Assembly (NCBI RefSeq): GCF_000496075.1
Contig: NZ_AWXZ01000013.1
Location: forward strand, 62,001 to 126,000
DNA length: 64,000 bases
Direction: 5' to 3'
Source: Lutibaculum baratangense AMV1
Lineage (GTDB): Bacteria; Pseudomonadota; Alphaproteobacteria; Rhizobiales; Tepidamorphaceae
Below the pieces are notes generated by a model, which was given only the letters and a program-made list of their open reading frames with translations, had not been told where the DNA came from and searched no databases. Position 1 is the stretch's first letter; every line of letters begins with the position of its first letter. Made by a program: the position numbers and the translations under genes. This document shows positions 52,164 through 61,534 of the stretch, in pieces.

Positions 52164-53150
52164 ATGAGCACGGGGCTTCTCGCTCTTCTCGACGACGTCG
52201 CGGGCATCGCCAAGGTGGCGGCCGCGTCGCTCGACGACATCGCCGGCCAGACGGTGAAGGCGGGCGCGAAGGCGGCGGGCGTGGTCGTCGACGACACCGC
52301 CGTCACGCCGCGGTACCTCGTCGGCTTCGCCGCCGAGCGCGAGCTGCCGATCGTCCGCCGCATCGCGATAGGCTCGCTGCGCAACAAGCTCGTCTTCCTC
52401 CTCCCGGCGGCCCTGGCGCTGAGCGCCTTCCTGCCGTGGCTCATCACGCCGCTTCTGATGATCGGCGGCATCTATCTCTGCTACGAGGGCGCGGAGAAGC
52501 TGCTCGAGGCGGTCCGGCCGCATGCGGCGCACGGGCACGAGAAGAGCACGGGGCAGGCGCCAGCCGACCCCAAGGCGCTGGAAGACCAGAAGGTCGCGGG
52601 TGCCATCCGCACCGATTTCATCCTGTCGGCCGAGGTGATGGCGATCGCCCTCGCATCCCTGCCGGAGGGTGCCTTCATCACGCAGGCCGTCGTCCTGGCG
52701 CTCGTGGGCATCGCCATCACGGCGCTGGTCTACGGCGCCGTCGCGCTGATCGTGAAGGCGGACGACGCGGGGCTCGCGATGGCGAATGGCAGTTTCGGCT
52801 CGCCGGGCCTGACGCGGGCATGGCGGGCGACCGGCCGCGGGATCGTGCGCTTCATGCCGGCCTTCATGAAGCTCCTCGCGGCGATCGGCACGGCGGCAAT
52901 GCTCTGGGTCGGCGGCGGAATCGTCCTCCACGGGCTGGAGGAACTGGGCTTCCCGGCGCCCTACGACATCGTCCACCTTGCCGCCGAGGCGGCCGCGCAT
53001 GCGCTCGCCGTGCTGCCCCACGTGGTCGAATGGCTCGTCGGCGCGTTCGGCGCCGGGGTCGCGGGCATCCTCATCGGCGGCGCCGTCATCCCGGTCGCGA
53101 CCCTCGTTGGCGCAGCGTTCTCCGGGCCGGAGACCGAGCCCGGCCTATAG
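52164..53150 (+). CDS. DUF808 (YedI) family inner-membrane protein
   Basis: A 328-residue protein beginning MSTGLLALLDDVAGIAKVAA, the DUF808 signature, with several membrane helices (FLLPAALALSAFLPWLITPL and AVVLALVGIAITALVYGAVA among them) and a His/Lys loop with GHEKSTGQAPADPKALEDQK. Function is unknown; E. coli YedI is the named relative. It is complete, and its last six bases overlap the end of the SLC13 gene tail to tail. Confidence 0.92.
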   Translation: MSTGLLALLDDVAGIAKVAAASLDDIAGQTVKAGAKAAGVVVDDTAVTPRYLVGFAAERELPIVRRIAIGSLRNKLVFLLPAALALSAFLPWLITPLLMIGGIYLCYEGAEKLLEAVRPHAAHGHEKSTGQAPADPKALEDQKVAGAIRTDFILSAEVMAIALASLPEGAFITQAVVLALVGIAITALVYGAVALIVKADDAGLAMANGSFGSPGLTRAWRATGRGIVRFMPAFMKLLAAIGTAAMLWVGGGIVLHGLEELGFPAPYDIVHLAAEAAAHALAVLPHVVEWLVGAFGAGVAGILIGGAVIPVATLVGAAFSGPETEPGL

Positions 53151-54995
53151 CGGCCACATGAGGAGCAGCATCGGGATGCTGACGGCCACGACGAGGATCT
53201 CGAGCGGCAGCCCGAGCCGCCAGTAATCGCCGAAGCGGAAGCCGCCGGGGCCGAGGATCAGCGTGTTGTTCTGGTGGCCGATCGGCGTGAGGAAGGCGCA
53301 GGACGCGCCGACGGCGACGGCCATCAGGAAGGAATCGGCGTCGACGCCGAGGGCCGAGGCGGTGCCGATCGCGATGGGGCACATGACGGCGGCGGTCGCG
53401 GCGTTGTTCATCACGTCGGAGAGGAACATCGTCACGACCAGGATCAGCGTCAGCCCCGCCACCGCATGGCCCTGCGCCACGGTTTCGAGCAGGAAGCGGG
53501 CGACGAGGTCCGCCGCGCCCGTCGATTCCATCGCGCCCGCGACCGGCATCAGCGCCGCGAGCAGCACGACGACGGGCCAGTCGATCGCGTCGTAGACGCG
53601 CCGGGGCGGCACGGTGGCGAAGGCCATCGACGCGAGCGCGCCCATGGAGAAGGAGACGGCGGCGGGGACGAGGCCCAGCGCGGCGCCGGCGACGGCGAGG
53701 ACCATGATCGCCGTCGCGATCATCGCCTTGCGGGGATCCGGTATGCGCAGCTCCCGCTCGGCCAGCGGCACGCAGCCCGCGTCGGCCGCGAACTCGGCCA
53801 ACTCCTCGGGAAGCCCCTGCATCAGCAGGAGGTCGCCCGGCGCGATCGTGAGGGTCCGCAGGCGCGTCATCTCCCGCACGCCCTTGCGGGATACGGCGAG
53901 GAGGTTCAGGCCGTAGCGCGTGCGCAGGTGCATGTCCCGCGCGGAGCGGCCGGCGATCGTCGCCTGGGGAAGAACGACGAGCTCCCTCAGCACCACCTCG
54001 TCAGCGACACCGTTGCGTTCCTTCGCCTTCTCCTCTCCAGCCTCCTCCGGATCGCGCTCCGTCCCGGTCGCCGCGTCCTCGTCGTCCTCCTCCCCGCGCT
54101 CCGCGGGCCTCTCGGCCTCGAGCTTCAGGTCGAAGGTCGAGAGAAGGTCGGGCAGGGCGTCGACATCGGCCTCGAGCACGAGGATGTCGCCGGCGGCCAC
54201 CCGCCTCCGGCCATGCGGCGCGATCATCCGCACCTCGTTGCGCACGAGGCCGACGACCTGCGCCTGCGAATCCCCCAGCTCGGCCTCGACCTCGCGCAAC
54301 GTCATGCCGACCGCCTTGCTCGCCTCGGAGACCCGGGCCTCCGTCAGGTAGGCGCCGGACTCGAAGCCCTCGTCCGCCTGCTTCCGGTTCGCCGGCACGA
54401 GCCGCCAGCCGAGTAGGACGATGAAGCCGATGCCGGCGACCGCGACGGCGAGGCCGACGGGGGTGAAGTCGAACATCGCGAAGCCCGAGGTCTCCGCCCG
54501 TGCGCGGAAGCCGGCGACGATCAGGTTCGGCGGCGTGCCGATCAGCGTCGTCATGCCGCCGAGGATCGTGCCGAAGGCGAGAGGCATCAGCACGCGCCCC
54601 GGCGCGATCCCGAGCCGCGCCGCGAGCTGCACGGCGACGGGCATCAGGAGCGCCATCGCGCCGACATTGTTCATGAAGCCCGACAGCGCCGCCCCGAGCC
54701 CGACGAGCGCGGCGAGGCTCACGGTGGGCCCGGCCTCCTTCGGCAGGGCGCGGCGGGCGATCGCATCGACCGCCCCGGTGTTCTGCAGCCCCTGGCTGAG
54801 CACCAGCACGCAGGCGACGGTGATGACGGCCGGATGCCCGAAGCCCGCGAACGCCGCGCCGGGATCGACAAGCCCCGCGACCACGCAGGCGAGGAGGGCG
54901 CCGAGCGCCACCATGTCGTGGCGCCACCGCCCCCAGAGGAACATCGCGACGGTGGCGAGGAGTATGGAGAGGATCAGGATCTGCTCGGTGCTCAT
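53145..54995 (-). CDS. SLC13-family permease with two TrkA-C domains
   Basis: A 616-residue anion transporter (DASS/citrate-sulfate type). Membrane halves at residues about 1-195 and 415-616 surround a cytoplasmic part with two TrkA-C/RCK_C domains (residues about 205-300 and 330-410). Conserved parts are PTVSLAALVGLGAALSGFMN and GTILGGMTTLIGTPPNLIVA, the SNT-like substrate motif. A Glu/Asp-rich linker lies between the RCK_C domains. Substrate (sulfate, dicarboxylate or other) is unknown. Confidence 0.93.
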   Translation of the reverse strand: MSTEQILILSILLATVAMFLWGRWRHDMVALGALLACVVAGLVDPGAAFAGFGHPAVITVACVLVLSQGLQNTGAVDAIARRALPKEAGPTVSLAALVGLGAALSGFMNNVGAMALLMPVAVQLAARLGIAPGRVLMPLAFGTILGGMTTLIGTPPNLIVAGFRARAETSGFAMFDFTPVGLAVAVAGIGFIVLLGWRLVPANRKQADEGFESGAYLTEARVSEASKAVGMTLREVEAELGDSQAQVVGLVRNEVRMIAPHGRRRVAAGDILVLEADVDALPDLLSTFDLKLEAERPAERGEEDDEDAATGTERDPEEAGEEKAKERNGVADEVVLRELVVLPQATIAGRSARDMHLRTRYGLNLLAVSRKGVREMTRLRTLTIAPGDLLLMQGLPEELAEFAADAGCVPLAERELRIPDPRKAMIATAIMVLAVAGAALGLVPAAVSFSMGALASMAFATVPPRRVYDAIDWPVVVLLAALMPVAGAMESTGAADLVARFLLETVAQGHAVAGLTLILVVTMFLSDVMNNAATAAVMCPIAIGTASALGVDADSFLMAVAVGASCAFLTPIGHQNNTLILGPGGFRFGDYWRLGLPLEILVVAVSIPMLLLMWPL

Positions 54996-55097
54996 CGCTG
55001 CTCTTGATCATCAAGCGCGGCGGCTGGCAAGCAGGGATCGCGCGGCTTTCCGGCCGAAAGAGCGGTCCGGAGCCCGGCGAGCGGCCGGGAAACGACG

Positions 55098-55122
55098 AAA
55101 AAGTGCCCCGCCGTGACGGGGC
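55098..55122 (-). terminator. Possible terminator of the substrate-binding protein gene
   Basis: Six-base-pair stem GCCCCG (55105-55110) with CGGGGC (55117-55122), loop CCGTGA, followed on the minus strand by a U-rich run (AAAAA at 55098-55102 on the plus strand). It lies about 50 bases past the stop. Confidence 0.55.
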
Positions 55123-55170
55123 CCTCGAGGCAGTTGGAAGGGGTGGCCGGTCGCCGGCGCCTGTTCTCGT

Positions 55171-56298
55171 TCAGTGCTCCAGGGTCTCCCACTGGCCGTT
55201 CCGGACGACCCGGAGCTCGAGGTCGACCGGCAGCTTCGTCTGGCCGTTCTCGTCGAAGGAGGTGTGGCCCATGGCGCCGTCATACTCCATCGCCCGGATC
55301 GCCTCGCCGACGGCGGCGCGGTCGGTGCCGGCCTCTTCGATCGCCGCGATGATGATGTTGGCCGCGTCGTAGGCGTTCTTCGTGTACGTGCCGACCGGCT
55401 CGGCGAAGCCCGCAGCCGCGTAGGCCTCGTTCATCTCGACGAGCTTCTCGTTCTCCGTCTCCTTCATGATGCCGGAGATCGTGCCTTCCGCGGCATCGCC
55501 GGCGATCTTGATGAACTCGGGGTCGTGGAAGCCGTCGACGCCGATCATCGGCACGTCGAGGCCGACTTCCTTCATCTGCTGCCGCACCAGGCCCGCCTCT
55601 GTGACGACGCCGCCGAAATAGATGGCGTCGGGGTTGTCGCTCTTGATCTTCGTCAGGGTGGCGCGGAAGTCGGTGGTGCCGACCGGCGCGGTCTCGACCG
55701 AGGTGATCGTGCCGCCGGCTTCCTCGAAGGGCTTCCGGAACGCCGCGACGTTCGCCATGCCGTAGTCGCTCGTGTCGGAGACGATGGCGATGTTCTGGCC
55801 GATCTCCTCCGCGGCCCATGCGGCGAGCGGCTCGTTCGTGTTCACGAGGGTCGGCACGACGCGCGCGAGGAGCGGGTTGTTCGTCTCCGTGATCTTCGGG
55901 CTGATCGCGCCCCAGATCACGAAGGGAATGCCGGCGCGCGTGATGACCGGTGCCGTCGCGAGCGCCACGGGGCTGTTCCAGTGGCCGGTGACGGCGATGA
56001 CGGCGGGATCGTTCGTCAGCTTCAGCGCGGCGGAAACGCCCGTCTGCGGGTTCGAGGCATCGTCCTGAATGACGCCTTCGATCTTGAAGCCCAGATCCTC
56101 ACGCGCATTCGCCTGGTCGATGGCGAGCTGGAAGCCGTTGCGGGCCGTCAGGCCCTGCTGCGAGTTGCCGCCGCTCAGCGGTCCGATGAAGCCGATCTTC
56201 ACCGTCTCCTGAGCGTCGGCGGCACCGGTGGCGACCACGGCGGCCAGTGCGATGGCCGCGACGCGTGCTCCGCGCCAGAAGCCCCTCTGGTTTCTCAT
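55171..56298 (-). CDS. livJ: Branched-chain-type ABC transporter substrate-binding protein
   Basis: A 375-residue periplasmic binding protein of the LivJ/HAAT family. The signal peptide is RGARVAAIALAAVVATGAAD, and the mature protein starts with VKIGFIGPLSGGNSQQGLTA. The ligand-binding part has NDPAVIAVTGHWNSPVALAT. AGGGAG precedes the ATG at 56298 by nine bases. It is divergent from livH, so the two units share a 309-base promoter region. The ligand may be an amino acid, amide or aromatic acid; the downstream enzymes suggest an N-acylated amine-like compound. Confidence 0.94.
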   Translation of the reverse strand: MRNQRGFWRGARVAAIALAAVVATGAADAQETVKIGFIGPLSGGNSQQGLTARNGFQLAIDQANAREDLGFKIEGVIQDDASNPQTGVSAALKLTNDPAVIAVTGHWNSPVALATAPVITRAGIPFVIWGAISPKITETNNPLLARVVPTLVNTNEPLAAWAAEEIGQNIAIVSDTSDYGMANVAAFRKPFEEAGGTITSVETAPVGTTDFRATLTKIKSDNPDAIYFGGVVTEAGLVRQQMKEVGLDVPMIGVDGFHDPEFIKIAGDAAEGTISGIMKETENEKLVEMNEAYAAAGFAEPVGTYTKNAYDAANIIIAAIEEAGTDRAAVGEAIRAMEYDGAMGHTSFDENGQTKLPVDLELRVVRNGQWETLEH

Positions 56299-56607
56299 TG
56301 ACTTAAACTCCCTGGAAGGTGACGGCGCCCCCGCCGTCGTCAGGCCCGTGCACGGGCGGTGCGGAAGTCTGCGGCGGCAACCGGGCGAAGCAAAATCGGA
56401 TATGCGGATGTTGCGCTTAGCTTTTCCTGAAGCGACGCGACGGCCACCTCGACCCTCCGCCTCAACACAACCGAGCCGAGGCATCGGAAAAAACGATTCA
56501 AAGCCGCAGCCGACGCCGTGCTTTAGCGTAGGAGCCCGGTCCCGAACCAGACGGCCGCGGCACAAGGCCCGGAACGGAGGAGGGACCCGGACCCATGGGG
56601 AGGGACG
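56299..56607. other. 309-base intergenic region between livJ and livH
   Basis: The longest gene-free stretch in the window. It must hold the divergent promoters and any operator for the transporter, but I see no clear sigma-70 -35/-10 pair or dyad. GGGAGG stands four bases before the livH ATG. Confidence 0.5.
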
Positions 56608-57525
56608 ATGGCTGACCTGCTGCTTCAACAGCTGCTGAACTGGATCGTTCTGGGGAGTATCTACGCCCTGATCGCCGTGGGGTTCAGCCTCCTGTTCGGC
56701 GTCCTGAACATCATCCACTTCTCTCACGGCGACGTGTCGTTCGTCGCGCCCTTCGTGGCGCTCGGCGCGGTGCAGGTGATGGTGGCGAGCCTGCCCGTCG
56801 CGGCGACACCGGGCATCCTGCTCCTGTGCATCCTCCTGGCGCTCCTCCTCACCGGCATCCTCGGCGTCGTCCTGGAGGTGCTCGTCATCAGGCGGTTCCG
56901 GAACGCCCCGGCGATGATGGCGCTCGTCGCAACGGTGGCGCTCGGCATCGTGCTCCGCGAGCTCATCCGGCACCTCTACCCCAACGGCAGCAACCCGCAT
57001 CCCTTCCCGCGCTTCGTCAGCGGCGAGATCGCGATCGGCGGCGTCAACGTCTCGCTCTTCGCCGTCGTCGCCGTCGTCTGCTCCGTCGCGGCGGTCGTCG
57101 GGCTCTTCGCGCTCCTCAACCACACGCGGCTCGGCCTTCATATCCGGGCGGTGTCGCAGGACCGGGACGCCGCGCGCCTGATGTCGATCAGCCCGACGCG
57201 CATATTCCGCGCCACCTTCTTCGTCGCCTCCGCGATCGGGGCGGTCGGCGCGGTCTTCTTCGCCGGCTACGCGAATCTCATCCGCTTCGACTTCAGCATC
57301 GACGTCGGCCTCATCGGCTTCTCCGCGGCCGTGCTCGGCGGCCTCGGCTCGATGGCGGGCGCGATCGTCGGCAGCCTCCTCATCGCCGGTCTCGACACCT
57401 TCGTGCAGGCGGTGGTGCCGAACGGCGCCTCCTACAGGCTCGTCTTCGTCTTCCTGCTCGTCATCGCCGTCCTCGTGTTCAAGCCTGCCGGCCTGTTCGG
57501 CCGCACGGTCGTCGAGAAGGTCTGA
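56608..57525 (+). CDS. livH: Branched-chain-type ABC transporter permease LivH
   Basis: A 305-residue inner-membrane permease with about eight helices. The LivH signature is LNWIVLGSIYALIAVGFSLL with GVLNIIHFSHGDVSFVAPF. It also has GLHIRAVSQDRDAARLMSIS, the cytoplasmic coupling loop. It forms the membrane channel with LivM, which starts two bases after its stop. Confidence 0.95.
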   Translation: MADLLLQQLLNWIVLGSIYALIAVGFSLLFGVLNIIHFSHGDVSFVAPFVALGAVQVMVASLPVAATPGILLLCILLALLLTGILGVVLEVLVIRRFRNAPAMMALVATVALGIVLRELIRHLYPNGSNPHPFPRFVSGEIAIGGVNVSLFAVVAVVCSVAAVVGLFALLNHTRLGLHIRAVSQDRDAARLMSISPTRIFRATFFVASAIGAVGAVFFAGYANLIRFDFSIDVGLIGFSAAVLGGLGSMAGAIVGSLLIAGLDTFVQAVVPNGASYRLVFVFLLVIAVLVFKPAGLFGRTVVEKV

Positions 57526-57527
57526 TC

Positions 57528-58709
57528 ATGAGCACGCAGTCGATCTCCACCGCCTCCGCGGGCGCCTTCTCCGTGTCGGGCCTCATGATCGTCGTGGCGA
57601 GCGAGCTCGCCGGCGCCGCCTTCCTGCGGGAGTTCCTGCTGGCCGAGGACTGGCGCTACGTGGTGGCGCTGCTCGCCGCCTTCGGCGTCGCGCTCGTCGT
57701 CATGCAGAGCGTGCCGGCGATCGAGCGGCGCATCGAGAACGCCTTCGCCGCGCAGCGCCGCGCGGCCACGATCGTCGCGGTGCTCCTCGTCTTCGCCTTC
57801 CCGTTCGCGCTCGGCGGAAACACCTACGCGCTCCATCTCTGCGTCATCGCGCAGCTCTATGCGGTGCTGGCGCTCGCCCTGAACTTCCAGCTCGGCAGCG
57901 CCAACATCCCGAACTTCGCCACCGGCGCCTCCTACGGCATCGGCGCCTACGCCTCGGCGCTCCTCGCGCTGAACTTCGGGGTCAGCTTCTGGCTCGCCCT
58001 GCCGGCGGCCGCGATCGTCGCGACCCTGTCGGGCTTCCTGCTCGGCCTGCCGTCGATGCGCACCCGCGACAGCTACCTCGCGCTCGTCACGATCGCCTTC
58101 GGCGTCGTCGTCCACCAGCTCCTGAACAATCTCGAGTTCACCGGCGGCCCGAACGGCCTCGTCGGCATCCCGGTGCCGGAGCTCTTCGGCCACTCCTTCG
58201 CCTCGCCGCTCGTGATCTTCGGCGTCCAGCTGCCCTCGCAGGCGAACTTCTACTACCTGTCCGCCGTGCTGGTCGCGATCTCGATCCTGTTCGCCGGCCG
58301 TCTTCACAATTCGCGCGTCGGCCTCGCCTGGAACGCGCTGCGCGCCGACGATCTCGCCGCCCGCTGCCAGGGCATCAACACAACCTGGTACAAGGTGCTG
58401 GCCTTCGCGGTCGACGCCTTCCTCGCGGGCTTCGCCGGCACGATCTACGCCTTCTACGTCGGCTACATCTCGCCCGACAACTTCACCTTCCTCGTCTCCG
58501 TCACGATCATGACGATGGTCATCGCCGGCGGCATGGACAACATCCTCGGCGTGATCGTCGGCGCCTTCCTGCTGACGCTCCTGCCCGAGAAGCTGCGCGC
58601 CTTCTCCGACTACCGGATCCTGTTCTTCGGCGTCACCGTCATCGCCTTCCTGATGATCCGTCCGCAGGGCATCTTCCCGCAGCGCCTGCGCCGCTACGGG
58701 GGGCACTGA
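57528..58709 (+). CDS. livM: Branched-chain-type ABC transporter permease LivM
   Basis: A 393-residue permease. After a 50-residue N-terminal extension with an extra helix, the family part begins LVFAFPFALGGNTYALHLCV. It contains ANIPNFATGASYGIGAYASA, THNSRVGLAWNALRADDLAA-like coupling loop (HNSRVGLAWNALRADDLAAR) and the C-terminal LMIRPQGIFPQRLRRYG. It lies between livH and livG with spacings of two and one bases, so the unit is one transcript. Confidence 0.94.
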   Translation: MSTQSISTASAGAFSVSGLMIVVASELAGAAFLREFLLAEDWRYVVALLAAFGVALVVMQSVPAIERRIENAFAAQRRAATIVAVLLVFAFPFALGGNTYALHLCVIAQLYAVLALALNFQLGSANIPNFATGASYGIGAYASALLALNFGVSFWLALPAAAIVATLSGFLLGLPSMRTRDSYLALVTIAFGVVVHQLLNNLEFTGGPNGLVGIPVPELFGHSFASPLVIFGVQLPSQANFYYLSAVLVAISILFAGRLHNSRVGLAWNALRADDLAARCQGINTTWYKVLAFAVDAFLAGFAGTIYAFYVGYISPDNFTFLVSVTIMTMVIAGGMDNILGVIVGAFLLTLLPEKLRAFSDYRILFFGVTVIAFLMIRPQGIFPQRLRRYGGH

Positions 58710-58710
58710 G

Positions 58711-59505
58711 ATGGAGGCTCCGGTCGTGCTGTCGGGCGAAGGCCTGACCATGCGCTTCGGCGGCATCGTCGCCATGGCGGAGGTGAGCTTCGAGCTCAGG
58801 CGGGGCGAGATCCTCGGCATCATCGGCCCGAACGGCGCCGGCAAGTCGACGCTCCTGAACATCGTCACCGGGATCTACCGCCCGAGCTCGGGCGAGGTGT
58901 GGCTCGAGGGCGAGCGGCTGAACGGCATCCCGTCGCACAGGATCGTGTCGCGCGGCATCGCGCGGACGTTTCAGTCGAGCCGCCTCTTCACCGACTTGAG
59001 CGTGCTCGACAACGTGATCATCGGCCGGCACTCCCGGACGAGGTCGGGCGTCTTCGACGCGATCTTCCGCCGCGGCCGCGCCGACCGGGAGCTCGCGGAA
59101 TCGGCCGCCATCGCCGAGGAGCTTCTCAAGGGCGTCTCGCGCGACCTCTTCGACCAGCGCCACAGGGCGGCGGGCGAGCTGCCGCAGGCGGACCGGCGCC
59201 GCCTCGAGATCGCGCGGGCGCTGGCCAGCGAGCCGAAGGTCCTGCTTCTCGACGAGCCGTCCTCCGGCATGGACGACGCGGACACCGACGCGCTGATGGA
59301 CGACATTCGCGCGATCTGCGCCGCGCGGCCGGAGCTGTCGATGATGATCATCGAGCACGACATGCGCCTCGTGGCGGCGCTGCCCCACCGCGTGATGGTG
59401 CTCGACTACGGGCAGAAGCTCGCCGACGGACCCTACGAGGAGATCCGCCGGATCCCGCGCGTCCAGGAGGCCTATCTCGGCAGGAAGGCGGCGCAGCATG
59501 CTTAA
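58711..59505 (+). CDS. livG: Branched-chain-type ABC transporter ATPase LivG with degenerate signature motif
   Basis: A 264-residue ATP-binding subunit. Walker A is GPNGAGKSTLLNIVTGI (about residues 33-49), Walker B LLLDEPSSGMDD, and the switch histidine is in IIEHDMRLV. The ABC signature, normally LSYGQQRRLEIARAL in LivG, reads LPQADRRRLEIARAL here (from residue 157), so the serine and glycine that contact ATP are replaced. The paired LivF keeps a normal signature. Its stop overlaps the livF start by eight bases. Confidence 0.93.
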   Translation: MEAPVVLSGEGLTMRFGGIVAMAEVSFELRRGEILGIIGPNGAGKSTLLNIVTGIYRPSSGEVWLEGERLNGIPSHRIVSRGIARTFQSSRLFTDLSVLDNVIIGRHSRTRSGVFDAIFRRGRADRELAESAAIAEELLKGVSRDLFDQRHRAAGELPQADRRRLEIARALASEPKVLLLDEPSSGMDDADTDALMDDIRAICAARPELSMMIIEHDMRLVAALPHRVMVLDYGQKLADGPYEEIRRIPRVQEAYLGRKAAQHA

Positions 59506-60196
59506 GCTCCAGAACGTCGACACGAATTACGGGGTCGTGGCGATGCTCCGCGACGTGTCGCTCGAGGTCATGCCGGGCGAGCTCGTCTGCATCCTGGGGC
59601 CGAACGGCGCCGGGAAGACGACGACCTTCCGGGCCATCTCCGGTCTCCTGCCGCTCGCGGGCGGCCGCATCGAGGTTCTCGGCCAGGACGTCGCGAAGGT
59701 CCGCACGGAGGCGCTGAGCGGGCTCGGGATCGGCTTCGTGCCGGAGGGCCGCCGCCTCTTCGGCGAGGTCTCCGTGCGCGACAACATCCGGCTCGGCTTC
59801 GAGGCGCAGAAGGGGCAGGGCCGCTTCGAGGACCGGCTCGACGAGATGCTCGCGCTGTTTCCCCGCGTCGGCGAGCGCATCTCGCAGCGCGCGGCGACCC
59901 TCTCGGGCGGCGAGCAGGCGATGGTGGCGCTGGCGCGCGCGCTCATCGGCTCGCCGAAGCTCATCGTGATGGACGAGCCGTCGCTCGGCCTCTCGCCGAA
60001 GCTGATCGACGACTATTTCGAGACCGTCGCCAGGATCAACAAGAACGGCACCACCGTGCTCCTGATCGAGCAGAACGCGGAGACGGCGCTGTCGATCGCC
60101 GACCGCGGGATCATGCTCGTGAAGGGCCGGGTCGTCGCCTCTGGCCAGGCGGCAGACCTCTTGAAGAGCGACGAGCTCAGCCACCTCTACCTCTGA
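59498..60196 (+). CDS. livF: Branched-chain-type ABC transporter ATPase LivF
   Basis: A 232-residue ATP-binding subunit with canonical motifs: Walker A GPNGAGKTTTFRAISG, signature LSGGEQAMVALARAL, Walker B LIVMDEPSLGLSP and switch LLIEQNAETAL. In this family LivF commonly has a Gln-Asn switch in place of His. It completes the transporter and is followed 13 bases later by the M20 deacylase gene. Confidence 0.95.
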   Translation: MLKLQNVDTNYGVVAMLRDVSLEVMPGELVCILGPNGAGKTTTFRAISGLLPLAGGRIEVLGQDVAKVRTEALSGLGIGFVPEGRRLFGEVSVRDNIRLGFEAQKGQGRFEDRLDEMLALFPRVGERISQRAATLSGGEQAMVALARALIGSPKLIVMDEPSLGLSPKLIDDYFETVARINKNGTTVLLIEQNAETALSIADRGIMLVKGRVVASGQAADLLKSDELSHLYL

Positions 60197-60209
60197 GAGG
60201 CGACCGACC

Positions 60210-61364
60210 ATGACGACGCGGACCCTCGAGCTTCTCGACCGGCTGATCGCGTTTCCGACCGTCAGCCGCGACCCCAATCGCGAGCTGATCGACTTCGTGG
60301 CGTCCTTCCTCGCCGAGCGCGGCATCTCAAGCGAGGTGATCGCCACGCCGGACGGGCGGAAGGCCAATCTCTTCGCGACGATCGGCCCGGGCAACATCCC
60401 GGGGGTCATGCTGTCGGGGCACACCGACGTCGTGCCGGTCGACGGCCAGGACTGGTCGAGCGAGCCGTTCCGGATGGACGTGCGCGACGGCCGGGCCTAT
60501 GGCCGCGGCACCGCAGACATGAAGGGCTTCGTGGCCGCCGTGCTGGCCCTCGCCGAGCGCGCGGCGAGCGAGGATCTGAAGACGCCGCTCCACATCGCGC
60601 TCAGCCACGACGAGGAGATCGGTTGCGTCGGCGTCCGCTCCCTCGTCGAGAAGATGGCGGAGCGCCCGTTGCGGCCGCGCTTCTGCCTCGTCGGCGAGCC
60701 GACCTCGATGCGCGTTGCGCTCGGCCACAAGGGGAAACTCGGCGCGAGGGCCTGCGCGCACGGCGTGTCCGGCCACTCCGCGCTCGCCCCCAAGGCGCTG
60801 AACGCGATCCACCTCGCCTGCGACTTCGTCGGCCGGCTGCGCCTGCGGCAGGCCGAGCTCGCCGCCTCGGGCCGGCGCGACAACGACTACGACGTGCCGT
60901 ACACGACGATCCATGTCGGCAAGATCGGCGGCGGCACCGCGCTGAACATCGTGCCGGAAAGCTCTTCGCTCGACTTCGAGATCCGCAACGTCGCCGGCGA
61001 CGACGCCGAACAGATCCTCGCCCTCCTGCGCCGGGACGCCGACGAGATCGTGGCGCGCGAGGCCGACCGCTTCGAGCGGGCGGCGATCGACATCGAGACC
61101 TTCAACACCTATCCCGCGCTCGATACGGCCCCTGACGCCGAGGTCGTCGCCTTCGCGAAGGCGCTCGTCGAGGACGAGGGGCACTTCAAGGTGGCGTTCG
61201 GCACGGAGGGCGGGATCTTCCACCAGGACCTGTCGATCCCGACGGTGGTCTGCGGTCCGGGCTCGATGGACCAGGGCCACAAGGCGGACGAGTTCGTGGC
61301 GCTCGACCAGCTGGCCGCCGCCGACCGCATGATGGACCGGCTGCTCGACAAGCTCAGGGCCTGA
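60210..61364 (+). CDS. M20-family deacylase, ArgE-like
   Basis: A 384-residue metallohydrolase of the acetylornithine deacetylase/DapE group. Metal-binding motifs are LSGHTDVVPVDGQDWSSEPF (His/Asp), GRGTADMKGFVAAVLA (Asp) and SHDEEIGCVG (Glu-Glu pair). The lid domain is present (HKGKLGARACAHGVSGHSAL). The enzyme would remove an acyl group from an N-acyl amino compound. It lies 13 bases past livF, in the transporter unit rather than with arginine genes, so the substrate need not be acetylornithine. Confidence 0.93.
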   Translation: MTTRTLELLDRLIAFPTVSRDPNRELIDFVASFLAERGISSEVIATPDGRKANLFATIGPGNIPGVMLSGHTDVVPVDGQDWSSEPFRMDVRDGRAYGRGTADMKGFVAAVLALAERAASEDLKTPLHIALSHDEEIGCVGVRSLVEKMAERPLRPRFCLVGEPTSMRVALGHKGKLGARACAHGVSGHSALAPKALNAIHLACDFVGRLRLRQAELAASGRRDNDYDVPYTTIHVGKIGGGTALNIVPESSSLDFEIRNVAGDDAEQILALLRRDADEIVAREADRFERAAIDIETFNTYPALDTAPDAEVVAFAKALVEDEGHFKVAFGTEGGIFHQDLSIPTVVCGPGSMDQGHKADEFVALDQLAAADRMMDRLLDKLRA

Positions 61365-61534
61365 CGCCGTCGCTTTGGCCGGATCGAGGACGCTGCAGCA
61401 GCCCTCCGAAAGGCCGAAGCAGTGCTGATCGAAATCGTAATTTTCGCGGGCCGGGCGCTCCATTAGGCCGGTGGGTGAGGCTCACTCCCGAGGTGGGCGG
61501 CCTCGCGGCCGGTGAGACAAGGGACACGGGGGAC

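Noticed and set aside
56595-56615. A six-codon mini-ORF overlapping the livH start
   Set aside because: It has no well-spaced ribosome site and no attenuator-like hairpins or repeated amino acids, so it is likely chance.
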